A stretch of DNA of 64,000 nt from Bugula neritina (lineage: Eukaryota > Bryozoa > Gymnolaemata > Cheilostomatida > Bugulidae). The stretch spans positions 34,981,504 through 35,045,503 of the forward strand of contig OZ037765.1 in the NCBI GenBank assembly GCA_964035545.1, given 5' to 3'. The notes beneath the pieces were generated by a model. It made no database searches and had not been told where the DNA came from. It saw only the letters and a program-made list of their open reading frames with translations. Each line of letters begins with the position of its first letter. The first letter of the stretch is position 1. This document shows positions 11,201-20,103 of this stretch, piece by piece. Made by a program: the position numbers and the translations under genes.

Positions 11201-12838
11201 TGCCGCTTTCTCCTGGGCGTCGGGACTCAGAGGAACTTGCCAATAGCCGCTTAGCAAGTCTAACGTACTGAAGTACTTCCTGCCGGCCAGGGCGTCCAAT
11301 GACTCGTCAATACGAGGTAGAGGGTAGGCGTCCTGTATGGTTACGCTATTGAGTTTGCGGTAGTCCACACAGAACCGCCAACTGCCGTCTTTCTTCCGGA
11401 CCAGTACGACTGGCGAGCTCCACGCACTATGGGCGGGCTCTATCAGTCCCCGGTCCAGAAGATCCCGTACTTGTCGGCTAACCTCCTTCTCTTTCTCCGG
11501 CCCCAGCCTGCGTGTGGGCTGCCGGACAGGGACTGTCCCTGCAGTCAGCGGTATTTCGTGTCTGACAATTCCAGTCAGTCCCACGTCATGCTCTCCGCTG
11601 CTGAACACATCACCGTAGTCGCGTAGTAACTTAGCCATAGCTTGGCGTTCTCTGTTACTCGCGCAGCCGCCACTGGCTGTTTCATATAACTCCCGGAGAT
11701 GTGTTGGGACTGCCCTTCGTCCCTGAATAGGGTGTCGAGGGAGTGCCTCTGTCGCATCACCCAGCGACGGGCCTACGTCTCCCTCCTGAACAGAGTGAAA
11801 ACGGCCCAGCATCGACCCAGCCGGGAGCTTGATAGGCTCGGTAAAGGGGTTGACGCACTGCACTAAGATCTCCCCTTGCTCAGTCAGCTGATTCAGACTG
11901 CTGGCAAGTTGGATCTTTTCGTGCGCGCCTTCAACCACCCCGAGTCCAGAGATCCGGCTACTATTCACCCTGCAGTGAATGGTAGCCCGGGAGCGGCCTG
12001 GTATGATACGGTTGCGTACCACTTGCACACCTCCCACTAAAGGGCGGCCGAACTTGTCGACGCAGGCGAGTTCCCGCCCGGACATCATCATTGCAGATCT
12101 GCTAAAATCGATGTGACATCCGTGCCGTTTAAGGAACGGCATCCCGAGGATAGCATCCTCCTTGAGCTGACTGACGATGAACGTCTCTTGGATCGTTTGA
12201 TCTCGGACTCGTCCCGTCAGCTCAATTATACCATAGAAGGGAAGGCACGACCCGTCAGCTAGGGTGCCGTATTCCCCTTCGTATGCTTCCATCTCGCCCC
12301 TGACCCTAGCACTGAGGGTGTCGAAGAGTTGGCGGCTTAAGAGGTTTGTGGTACAGCCCGAATCAATGAGGAAAGTAACAGCTTTGCCTTTCAGTTTACC
12401 GGGCAAGAAATAGCTGTTCCCATGGGGCTGCACCTGAACTCTCCCTTCAGGCCTTACTCTCGCAGGGAGTACCTCCCTCGCTTTGGGTCGCGAAGGAGGT
12501 CTCTTGGGGCGGTGGTAGGTAGGCCTCGGGGGTGCCGAGGCTAGATTCTCAGCTACCTTTGTGGGCTCCCATCCAGATTCTTGGACTTGTAGCCCTGTGA
12601 ATCTGTTGTGAAGGGGCATAGAAAAGGCAGCCGCGGGGCGAAGCCCCTTGTTGGTCCGTCGTGGCTGTTGCCACTGTTGGTTGCCAGTACGCGGTACCCG
12701 TCTGGGTGACCTGCGTTTCTTCTTCCCTGGGGGTTTCATCGTCGGCCCGCGGAAGGTGGGAACATCTGCGGGCCGCGGTAGTTTAACCCCTGATTTAGGA
12801 AGGGACAGTATCGGCGGAAATGTCCTTGATTTCCGCAC
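8217..12838 (-). pseudogene. gypsy-1 pol (protease, RT, RNase H, integrase), broken
   Basis: Overlaps gag in the -1 frame, the usual gypsy arrangement. In order: retropepsin (FLIDSGCTTNLLS), reverse transcriptase (LLVYLDDVIVIS) and RNase H (ILDTDASDQNVGAVLSQ). Then come the integrase zinc domain (HAGVKRV...CEICQASK), DDE core (VAVDLVGPMP, SDQGAQF, GNGVVERNN) and a GPY/F module (KFVGPYVVVEAMPNHTYKI). Three lesions are visible. TGA at 10526-10528 lies within RNase H, where Arg (CGA) would be expected. A frameshift lies near 10090 in the RNase H-integrase linker, and TAG at 8553-8555 falls near the C terminus, after which the same frame continues to 8217 with the tail QRTRQPPAYLKDF. The gene is otherwise well preserved. 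Confidence 0.88.
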
Positions 12839-13683
12839 TCCCAGCAGAAAGTTTCTCCCTGTGGCGGCGCCGATGGCCGCATGGGCTCAGGGGCGGTACT
12901 CACTGGGTTTTGTGGTGTCAGTGTTGCTATCAGCTTGGCTAGCATGTCCGTCAGTTGAGTGACTTTTGATGCCGTCGCCAACTGGGACACGGCAGCCGCG
13001 GCGGGGGTTTCCTCCCCTTGTCCCGCGGCCGTGTCTGCGCGGTCTATCTCCACTTGGCGGGAGCTTCCGCGACTTTTATGCATTTGATTAGCTAGGAGGT
13101 AAGCTTCCCCCTCAGTCAGAGCATCTTCAACGGTGGTGACTCCCCTAGCTAGAAACTGATGGTGGAGACCCAGATCGTCGACAGATGCTATGAAAGCGTC
13201 GAGGGTATACCTCTCGCGGTTGACTGGGGGCAAGTCGCTGTACGCGATCTGTGCCAGCTTCATGACCGCGGCGGCATGCTCCCGCAGCGGGGTGCGGGGA
13301 TCACGCCGCAACCTCTGCAATCGGGCCCTGGCATCTGTAGCAGAGAGGCCAAAGCGGGCCCGCAGAGAAGCAAAGATATTATCAATGTCTACGCCCAGCC
13401 CATAGGGCTTGGCTTTGTCCATCAATGCCATTCTAAGCTTCAGCAGGGCCACCCTAGGGGGCCACTGGGCGACGTCCATTACGTCGCTAAACTCTTGGAT
13501 AAATTGTTCCACCTCCTCTTCACCCGTGAAGGTGGGCGCCTTTAACCGGTAACGGTCCTCAGCTAGTTCTCGCGGAACCCTTCGCTCTTCCACTACATGG
13601 TTAACAGGCATTGTCTCTACAGCATTGTCTCTACGCTCACCTTCTATTGCCGGTGGTTGAGTTCCAGCATTCTCAGTCTCCAT
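12736..13683 (-). CDS. gypsy-1 Gag
   Basis: 315 codons from an ATG 31 bases inside the 5' LTR edge, just after the PBS. Residues about 60-230 look like a capsid region (EQFIQEFSDVMD, RARLQRLRRDP, LREHAAAVMKLAQ). A single CCHC knuckle (CWECGNQGHFRRYC) lies near the C terminus. The frame is intact; pol follows in the -1 frame with about 100 bases of overlap, implying programmed frameshifting. Confidence 0.85.
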   Translation of the reverse strand: METENAGTQPPAIEGERRDNAVETMPVNHVVEERRVPRELAEDRYRLKAPTFTGEEEVEQFIQEFSDVMDVAQWPPRVALLKLRMALMDKAKPYGLGVDIDNIFASLRARFGLSATDARARLQRLRRDPRTPLREHAAAVMKLAQIAYSDLPPVNRERYTLDAFIASVDDLGLHHQFLARGVTTVEDALTEGEAYLLANQMHKSRGSSRQVEIDRADTAAGQGEETPAAAAVSQLATASKVTQLTDMLAKLIATLTPQNPVSTAPEPMRPSAPPQGETFCWECGNQGHFRRYCPFLNQGLNYRGPQMFPPSAGRR

Positions 13684-13700
13684 CTTGGATGCACTATCCC

Positions 13701-13713
13701 ACTGCTGCCACCA
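13701..13713 (-). other. gypsy-1 primer binding site
   Basis: Minus-strand TGGTGGCAGCAGT, one base inside the 5' LTR end. It starts with TGG, as needed to pair with a tRNA 3' CCA end. It is identical to the PBS of gypsy-2. Confidence 0.75.
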
Positions 13714-13714
13714 C

Positions 13715-14020
13715 TGTTATAATTTTCAGATTTAGGGTTGATGTGCTATCCAGAGAGTCTATTTATTTGCTATAGAACTGCACCAGGATAAGTCGAGTGA
13801 ACGAGTATATTTTACACACAATTATACATTATAAAAACGATACATTATATTCAAACAAGTTACACATCTAATCTATTTCACACTCTAGCTTCGACTGAGT
13901 TAACAGCGGGAAACTGTAATTGCTGATAACTATCAACTACGCTAATTGGCTAGTCCATTATTCCGGGTCAATTACGCGACCCTACATGTTGTGCTGCTGG
14001 TAGTTCCACGAACCACCACA
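13715..14020 (-). repeat. gypsy-1 5' LTR
   Basis: 306 bp, homologous to 6521-6829. Its outer end meets the fold-back right arm exactly at 14021. Confidence 0.88.
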
Positions 14021-14100
14021 GTATTACCGTGCCTATTTGCATCTAATTTACTAGTCTTACATTTATAGCAACTGTAACGTATTTTGTGTAAAATGGTTAT
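14021..14100 (-). repeat. Right fold-back arm, inner part
   Basis: Inverted copy of about 6090-6169 (gtattaccgtgcctatttgc and onward). It ends at the gypsy-2 target site GTTAT. Confidence 0.85.
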
Positions 14101-14245
14101 TGTTGTGTTGTTTGACTCGCGATTATTCACCGCGAGACTCGTTGAGCTCGGGGATTTTCCTACTAGCTAGAATTGAAATAAATCACGATAATTATCAGCT
14201 TAGACTCAATCCAACTTTGTTGTACTCTTACGCACCAATCACACA
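14101..14245 (+). repeat. gypsy-2 5' LTR
   Basis: 145 bp, TGTTGTG...CACACA, very short for gypsy. It contains AATAAA at 14177-14182. It is identical to 18497-18641 by eye. Confidence 0.95.
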
Positions 14246-14258
14246 TGGTGGCAGCAGT
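14246..14258 (+). other. gypsy-2 primer binding site
   Basis: TGGTGGCAGCAGT directly adjoining the LTR; the same 13-mer as the gypsy-1 PBS. Confidence 0.8.
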
Positions 14259-14269
14259 TAAAACTAATA

Positions 14270-17200
14270 ATGGGCGATGAAGAAGTTCAGCAACAAATAA
14301 TTGTGCATAGGAATGCACCCAGAATCGAACCACCAGGTGAAATCGTTTTGAATTGTGAGCGTGAGCAAAACTTCAGAAGATTTAAAAGCCGGTGGCAGTC
14401 GTTTTACATTCTGTCTAGACTTTCGGAGGAAAGTGATGAGTACCAGAGAGCATTGCTATTATATACAATTGGTGATGATGCATGCCGAGTGGTAGAGTCA
14501 AGTCACAAATATCAAAATGATAAGAGTCTAGCAGCGATAATAGACATTTTGGAGCAATACTGTGTAGGAGAACGAAATATAGTGCACGAACGTTATAAAT
14601 TTAATACAAGGTGTCAATTACAAGGAGAGAATTTTGATGCTTTTTACTCAGAATTACGTACGCTAGCAGATAAATGTGGATTTAATTACCGACCTGCCAC
14701 TGATGAGGCACCAGCACCATTTGATGAGATGCTGAGAGATCGAATTGTTCTAGGAATTAGAGATGACTCTCTTAGAAAGAAATTGATTTCTCAAGGTAAC
14801 ACTTTAACACTAGACCAGGCAGTACGTATTTGTAGGAGCAGTGAAGTCACTTCAACTGTGATGCAAAGTGTAACAAAAGGAGCAAGCTCAGGGTCTGTAG
14901 ATGCTATAAGTAAAGCACAAAGCAGCTGCCCTAAATATAAGCAAAGCAAACCAAGTCATACACGCAAGCAGGGAGGTGCTGTTCAGCTGCCAGTTAACTC
15001 TCAGATGTACAAGCCTACAAACAGCCAGGATCATTGTAAAAGGTGCGGTAAGGAACCACATTCAAAAGCGGAATGCCCAGCTAAGGATGCTCAATGCAGG
15101 AAGTGCAAAAAAGTGGGCCACTTCCAGCGGCAATGCAGAAGTAGATCCATCCAGGAAGTGACCGAAGCAAGTAATGACGATGGTATAATGTTCACAGGAG
15201 AGTTCAAAATAGAAAACCTAACAGTGGATGCTTGGAAAGCCGAAGTAGCTGTAAATGGTAACTGTACTACTTTCAAGCTCGATACAGGTGCAGATGGCAC
15301 AGTAGTCAGTGACAAACTACCTTGGCTGTCTACTATTTCACTGCAAACTACAGGAGTCCGCTTATATGGACCTGGAGGAAAGCAACTCCAAGTCTTAGGA
15401 ACTTTTGAGGCAGATCTTCAATATAAAAATCAGAAGTACAAGGAGACAGCCTACGTAATTCAAAATCAGTCAACCTCTCTACTCAGTAGAACTGCTTGTG
15501 AAAAGTTAGGACTGATAACATGCCAAGTAAAGCAGCAAGGGGAAATAACCAAAGACATCCACACAGGCTTCTCAAAGTTATTTAAAGGCCTTGGAGCACT
15601 CAAGGGATACTCATACAGAATATCACTAATTCCAGATTACCAGCCAACATGCATCTACACTCCAAGGAAAATTCCCATTCCATTACGAGACAAAACTAAG
15701 AAAAAGCTAGATGAGATGGCGCAACAAGGAGTTATCTCTCCCGTAACAGAAGCTACAGAGTGGTGTAGTGGAATGGTTCCAGTCCTCAAACCATCAGGAG
15801 ATGTACGCGTCTGTGTGGACCTGACTGGCCTGAATAAAGCAGTTAGAAGGGAAATCTATCCAATGCCAGCAGTCGATGAAAGCATTGGACTGTTGGGGGC
15901 AAGTAAAATCTTCTCAAAGCTGGATGCCAATAGTGGGTTCTGGCAAATACACTTGGACAAGGAGTCAAGAAAACTGACTACCTTCCTCACACCTTTTGGC
16001 CGGTTCTGTTTCAACAGACTTCCATTTGGCATATCTAGTGCACCGGAGATCTTTTCTCGAGCTATGTGCAGACTACTAGGCGACATAGAGAATGTCATCT
16101 GCCACATGGACGATGTTCTAGTTCATGGTAAAGATGCAGAAAGCCACGATAAAACCTTAAAGCTGGTTTTAAGCAGACTGGAAGAAGCAGGACTCACATT
16201 GAATGAAGACAAGTGTGAGATTGGCCAAGCTCAAGTGAAGTTTTTAGGCCACATTATAGATGCTAAAGGAGTCAGCCCTGACCCGGATAAAGTCGCATCA
16301 ATACGTGACTTTCCAGCCCCTACCTGTAAGACAGAGTTGAGACGACTAAATGGTATGCTGAATCAGCTAGCTAAGTTTATCCCTCACCTGTCTGAAATCA
16401 CAGCTCCCATGAGAGAGTTACTGAAAGAAAGTAAGGCTTGGACATGGAATCAACCTCAAGAGGAAGCTTTCCAAAAGGTAAAGCAAACACTGATGTCTGC
16501 TCAGGTCATAGCACACTATGATCCCAAGCTGAAAACAATTGTTGCCACTGATGCTAGCAACACTGGACTTGGAGCTGCTATGTTCCAAATACAAAAGGAT
16601 GGGACAAGGAGGCCAGTATACTACGCATCAAGGTCTTTAACCTCAGTGGAACAGAATTACGCCGCAATAGAAAAGGAGGCATTGGCAATGGCTTGGGCAT
16701 GCAACAAGCTAGATCAGTTTTTAAGAGGATTACCTTTCACTCTAGAAACTGACCACAAGCCCTTGGTTAGGCTTATGGGTGTAAAAGACTTAGACCAAGT
16801 GCCAGCCAGGATTCTCCGATTGAGACTGCGGCTCATGAGGTATGCTCCAAAAATAGAGTATATCCCAGGGTCTCGCAACCACGTAGCAGATGCATTGTCG
16901 CGAGCACCCTCTGGTATACCATCTTGCATAGATGTGATGCTGGTTGAAGAGCTAGAAGCTAGCACTTCCATTATACCTTTGATAGATCCGATGATCGAAG
17001 AAATCAAGGAGGCACAACAACTAGATGCCGTGTGCCAAGAGGTCCAGAACCTCATCATAAAAGGATGGCCTACATATAAAACAGATGCCCACACAGCAGT
17101 ACACCCTTACTGGGATGTCAAAGGACATTTGACACAATCTAAAGGCCTTCTCTTATATGATCAGCGGCTAGTCATCCCTAGCAACTTAAGACTAAAACTG

Positions 17201-18322
17201 CTTGACCGCATTCACCAGGCCCATCAAGGAATAGTAAAATGCCAGGCAAGAGCCAGAAGAGCTATCTGGTGGCCGGGAATGTCTAAACAAATAAAGGAAA
17301 TGGTACAGGGGTGTCGACAGTGCAGAATTAACTCACCGACCCCGGTGGAGCCTCTGCAGCCATCCACCTTGCCATCTAAACCCTGGATAAAGTTAGGTGC
17401 AGACCTGTTCGACTTCCAGAAAAAGAACTATCTGTTAGTGGTCGATTATCATAGCAGATACATAGAAGTTAGGAGATTAGACTCACTGTCGTCAGCATTC
17501 ACTGTGGACAAAGTTAAATCCATCTTCTCAACTCATGGAATTCCCGAGGTAGTCATTTCTGACAATGGACCTCAGTTCAGCTCTAGGGAGTTCCAAGAAT
17601 TTGCCAAGAGTTATGGTTTTCAACACGTGACCAGCTCTCCGAAATATCCAAAAGCCAATGGCGAAGCTGAGAGAGCGGTAGGAACAGTAAAGCGTCTGTG
17701 GAGCAAAACTACAGATCCATACCTAAGCCTATTAACCTATAGAGCTACCCCACTCGAAAACGGATTCACTCCTTCAGAACTTTTGATGAACAGGCTACTT
17801 CGAACTACTCTACCCTCCATGCCTGAAACCCGAGTGGTTCACAAGCCACCAAACATTGCTGAGAAGGAACAACACATAAATCTAAGGACCATGAATAACT
17901 ACAACCAACGGCACAAAGCCACTCTGTTGCCTGAACTTTCTCAAGGTTCACCCGTCTATGTCAGAGACACTAAGAAACAGGGCACAGTTCTGGCAAGTGT
18001 AGCTCCACACTCATACACGGTTAAAACTGAAACAGGAGTTATACGCCGAAACAGAAGTGCGTTGGTAGATCTTCGGGAAGAGGACCCCGTGGTGCTTGAA
18101 CTAAATGCTCCTCCGCCGGTTCCTATGGGTGCAGAGGTGCTTGGTCCAAAAGCTAACAAAAAAGCCAATCCATCAGGAACGCAGGCACCCGGAACATTGG
18201 TCGCAGAGGGCTCGGGTACGTCTTTAGCCCATACAGCCAGTCCAACGGTTCCGGGTAGGTTTTGTGCTCTATCCAGAGAGCGAAGATTGCCCCGGAGATT
18301 TGATGACTATGTGATGAATTAA
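14270..18322 (+). CDS. gypsy-2 Gag-Pol polyprotein
   Basis: A single 1350-residue frame, so Gag and Pol are fused without a frameshift. The Gag-like N-terminal half has two zinc knuckles near residues 256-292 (CKRCGKEPHSKAEC, CRKCKKVGHFQRQC). The retropepsin motif FKLDTGADGTVVS lies near 335. Reverse transcriptase follows with RVCVDLTGLNKAV near 515 and CHMDDVLV near 612, then RNase H with VATDASNTGLGAAMF near 758 and TDHKPL near 827. Integrase has an HHCC zinc domain (HQAHQG...CRQC, about 982-1018) and a DD35E core: D in LGADLFDF, D in ISDNGPQF near 1099, E in NGEAERA near 1135. A short chromatin-neutral tail ends at 18322. All catalytic residues are present and there is no stop or frameshift. 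It encodes the proteins that copy the element RNA and insert it. Confidence 0.95.
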   Translation: MGDEEVQQQIIVHRNAPRIEPPGEIVLNCEREQNFRRFKSRWQSFYILSRLSEESDEYQRALLLYTIGDDACRVVESSHKYQNDKSLAAIIDILEQYCVGERNIVHERYKFNTRCQLQGENFDAFYSELRTLADKCGFNYRPATDEAPAPFDEMLRDRIVLGIRDDSLRKKLISQGNTLTLDQAVRICRSSEVTSTVMQSVTKGASSGSVDAISKAQSSCPKYKQSKPSHTRKQGGAVQLPVNSQMYKPTNSQDHCKRCGKEPHSKAECPAKDAQCRKCKKVGHFQRQCRSRSIQEVTEASNDDGIMFTGEFKIENLTVDAWKAEVAVNGNCTTFKLDTGADGTVVSDKLPWLSTISLQTTGVRLYGPGGKQLQVLGTFEADLQYKNQKYKETAYVIQNQSTSLLSRTACEKLGLITCQVKQQGEITKDIHTGFSKLFKGLGALKGYSYRISLIPDYQPTCIYTPRKIPIPLRDKTKKKLDEMAQQGVISPVTEATEWCSGMVPVLKPSGDVRVCVDLTGLNKAVRREIYPMPAVDESIGLLGASKIFSKLDANSGFWQIHLDKESRKLTTFLTPFGRFCFNRLPFGISSAPEIFSRAMCRLLGDIENVICHMDDVLVHGKDAESHDKTLKLVLSRLEEAGLTLNEDKCEIGQAQVKFLGHIIDAKGVSPDPDKVASIRDFPAPTCKTELRRLNGMLNQLAKFIPHLSEITAPMRELLKESKAWTWNQPQEEAFQKVKQTLMSAQVIAHYDPKLKTIVATDASNTGLGAAMFQIQKDGTRRPVYYASRSLTSVEQNYAAIEKEALAMAWACNKLDQFLRGLPFTLETDHKPLVRLMGVKDLDQVPARILRLRLRLMRYAPKIEYIPGSRNHVADALSRAPSGIPSCIDVMLVEELEASTSIIPLIDPMIEEIKEAQQLDAVCQEVQNLIIKGWPTYKTDAHTAVHPYWDVKGHLTQSKGLLLYDQRLVIPSNLRLKLLDRIHQAHQGIVKCQARARRAIWWPGMSKQIKEMVQGCRQCRINSPTPVEPLQPSTLPSKPWIKLGADLFDFQKKNYLLVVDYHSRYIEVRRLDSLSSAFTVDKVKSIFSTHGIPEVVISDNGPQFSSREFQEFAKSYGFQHVTSSPKYPKANGEAERAVGTVKRLWSKTTDPYLSLLTYRATPLENGFTPSELLMNRLLRTTLPSMPETRVVHKPPNIAEKEQHINLRTMNNYNQRHKATLLPELSQGSPVYVRDTKKQGTVLASVAPHSYTVKTETGVIRRNRSALVDLREEDPVVLELNAPPPVPMGAEVLGPKANKKANPSGTQAPGTLVAEGSGTSLAHTASPTVPGRFCALSRERRLPRRFDDYVMN

Positions 18323-18485
18323 CATCCAGACGATCTAACCACGGAGACACTCGTGCCTTCTATGGAACAATCATAAAAATACATATTGTCATGTTTTTTC
18401 TCACTATTGTTAACCTTCACTTACTATTGTCAATCTTAATTAATAGCATACGTGATTACATATAAATGTTTTTTGTAACCCACTT

Positions 18486-18496
18486 AGAAAGGGGGA
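18486..18496 (+). other. gypsy-2 polypurine tract
   Basis: AGAAAGGGGGA immediately before the 3' LTR; the usual plus-strand primer position. Confidence 0.8.
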
Positions 18497-18641
18497 TGTT
18501 GTGTTGTTTGACTCGCGATTATTCACCGCGAGACTCGTTGAGCTCGGGGATTTTCCTACTAGCTAGAATTGAAATAAATCACGATAATTATCAGCTTAGA
18601 CTCAATCCAACTTTGTTGTACTCTTACGCACCAATCACACA
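18497..18641 (+). repeat. gypsy-2 3' LTR
   Basis: Identical copy of the 5' LTR, followed by the target duplication GTTAT. Confidence 0.95.
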
Positions 18642-18955
18642 GTTATTGCAAGCATTATTCAATTCATATTCACATTGTAATCACAGCGAAGCTTAAACTT
18701 TATAGCTTTGTATTTACGTGCATGACTAAGTTTTAATTTTTTTAAAAATTTTATATGTATTGAAAATATGTTTAAAAACTTTACCAATAAACAAAACTAA
18801 AAAAATGGACACATAATATATAAAAAAAAATAAAATCACAAAAGTGGCAAAATTTTTCCTTTATAACTCATATAAACTTGCGGTACCATTAGCGACATAA
18901 TGATTTTTCATGGTTTAAAGTCAACACTCTTAATATACCACACTGGCTAGGGTAT
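18642..18955 (-). repeat. Right fold-back arm, outer part
   Basis: Inverted copy of 5785 to about 6090. It contains ccacttttg-type and TTTATAACT blocks in inverse order and ends at the inverted ctagggt end. Confidence 0.82.
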
Positions 18956-20103
18956 AATATTATTGTTTAGCGAGCTAAGTAAATAACTTAAACTCTCGGT
19001 TCCGTTAGAACAAATGCAACATTATTAATTATTGGTTATATTATACTTCAAACTTATGGGATTACCCTTGTTATTACTATGATCACTATTACTATTAGTA
19101 TTACCTACTCTTCTAATTAGGCAACTAGTAGCAATTATTTAATATAAAAATACTAAATACTGGAACAATTTTAGTGTGTGTATTGGTACGAGAGCATTTC
19201 AGTATGAGTATCAGTGGAATTACATTCGCGAGTCACTTGCTTTTACTTTTTAGGCTTGGGAAAATCAGAATGAGAATGACATTGCAGTTGCTGTGATTGC
19301 AAAATCAGTGGGCGTATTCAGTGCCTTAGGCATAAAACTAAGACTATAAAGCAAACAAACATCAACACTTGATTTGATATCATTACACTAGCTTGGAATT
19401 ACGTATTCATATTGATATTATACAGAGATCAGCAAACTAGTTTTTCCTACCAGTACTGGTGCGTATACTATTTCAATTGTTTACAGTTACTTATACTTAT
19501 AGTTATTGTAAATAAGTAGAATATTATTCAGCATTACGCCAGCGACTACTGAAACCTAAAGTAGAAGAACAGTAGACGTAGCTATTTTTGTGACACATGT
19601 CCAAATTGAGTTTGACAGCTAGGTTCGTGTTGTAATTGACTTTGTACTTCGATTTTCTTTTCTCAGCAACCGAAGTAAAAATTGCCTTTTTCTTGCAGTT
19701 TAAGTTGAATTATAACATTTGTATTTTACAGTTTTGTTTCTTAAAATTACACTCATTAGTCATTATCTAATCACTAAAAGTAGGTTTTTTGTGTGCCAAT
19801 CCTGAATGTTTATTTTGATTGTTTGGCATAATGATGATACTTTGACTCATAGTCAAACTGAAACTGGGCTATGGTTTCACTTTTAGTTTTACTCAGTCTT
19901 TTCAGTTGAAAACTCTAAAGATTGTGTTTTGTAACAAAATCCACCATTCTGACTAGCACCATGATTGAGTATGACACTTTATGAGTAGCTCTTGGTGTGA
20001 CACTGACAGAAACCTCATTCTACAAGAAATATCTCCAGGTGCACTGTTGACTAGAGATGTTATATTGTTATTGTGAGCTATATTGGTTAGTACAGGTTCC
20101 ACC
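18956..20103. other. Intergenic region upstream of the first O-methyltransferase gene
   Basis: AT-rich, with no open frame or repeat I can name. It presumably includes the promoter and 5' UTR of the gene starting at 20104; no clear TATA element was picked out. Confidence 0.5.

Larger units (their letters stand above)
6521..14020 (-). mobile_element. gypsy-1: Ty3/gypsy LTR retrotransposon, degenerate, with ORF3
   Basis: A 7.5-kb element read on the minus strand: 5' LTR 13715-14020, PBS, gag, pol, a third ORF in env position, polypurine-like tract GGTGGGGGCGG at about 6830-6841, and 3' LTR 6521-6829. The LTRs begin TGTGG and end AACA on the element strand. They differ at roughly two dozen positions by eye, so the insertion is not recent. 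The flanks (aatat and gtatt) do not form a clean duplication. It sits in the loop of the fold-back element, exactly where the right arm begins. Pol has two nonsense codons and one frameshift, so this copy is probably dead. Confidence 0.9.
14101..18641 (+). mobile_element. gypsy-2: intact Ty3/gypsy LTR retrotransposon
   Basis: Complete 4.5-kb element: two 145-bp LTRs (14101-14245 and 18497-18641) that read identical, a 5-bp target-site duplication GTTAT (14096-14100 and 18642-18646), PBS directly after the left LTR, one uninterrupted Gag-Pol frame, and a polypurine tract AGAAAGGGGGA before the right LTR. All parts needed for transposition are present, so this is a very recent insertion and probably competent. 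It interrupts the right arm of the fold-back element. The enzyme order PR-RT-RH-IN and the HMDD reverse transcriptase box fit Ty3/gypsy elements of the K02A2.6/mag-like type; the lineage is not proven here. Confidence 0.95.

Noticed and set aside
12648-12962. Plus-strand frames inside gypsy-1 (also 13159-13545, 8383-8910 and others)
   Set aside because: Antisense shadows of gag and pol.
6521-14020. Clean target-site duplication for gypsy-1
   Set aside because: Flanking five bases aatat and gtatt do not match; only four of five agree if shifted by one, so it is not claimed.
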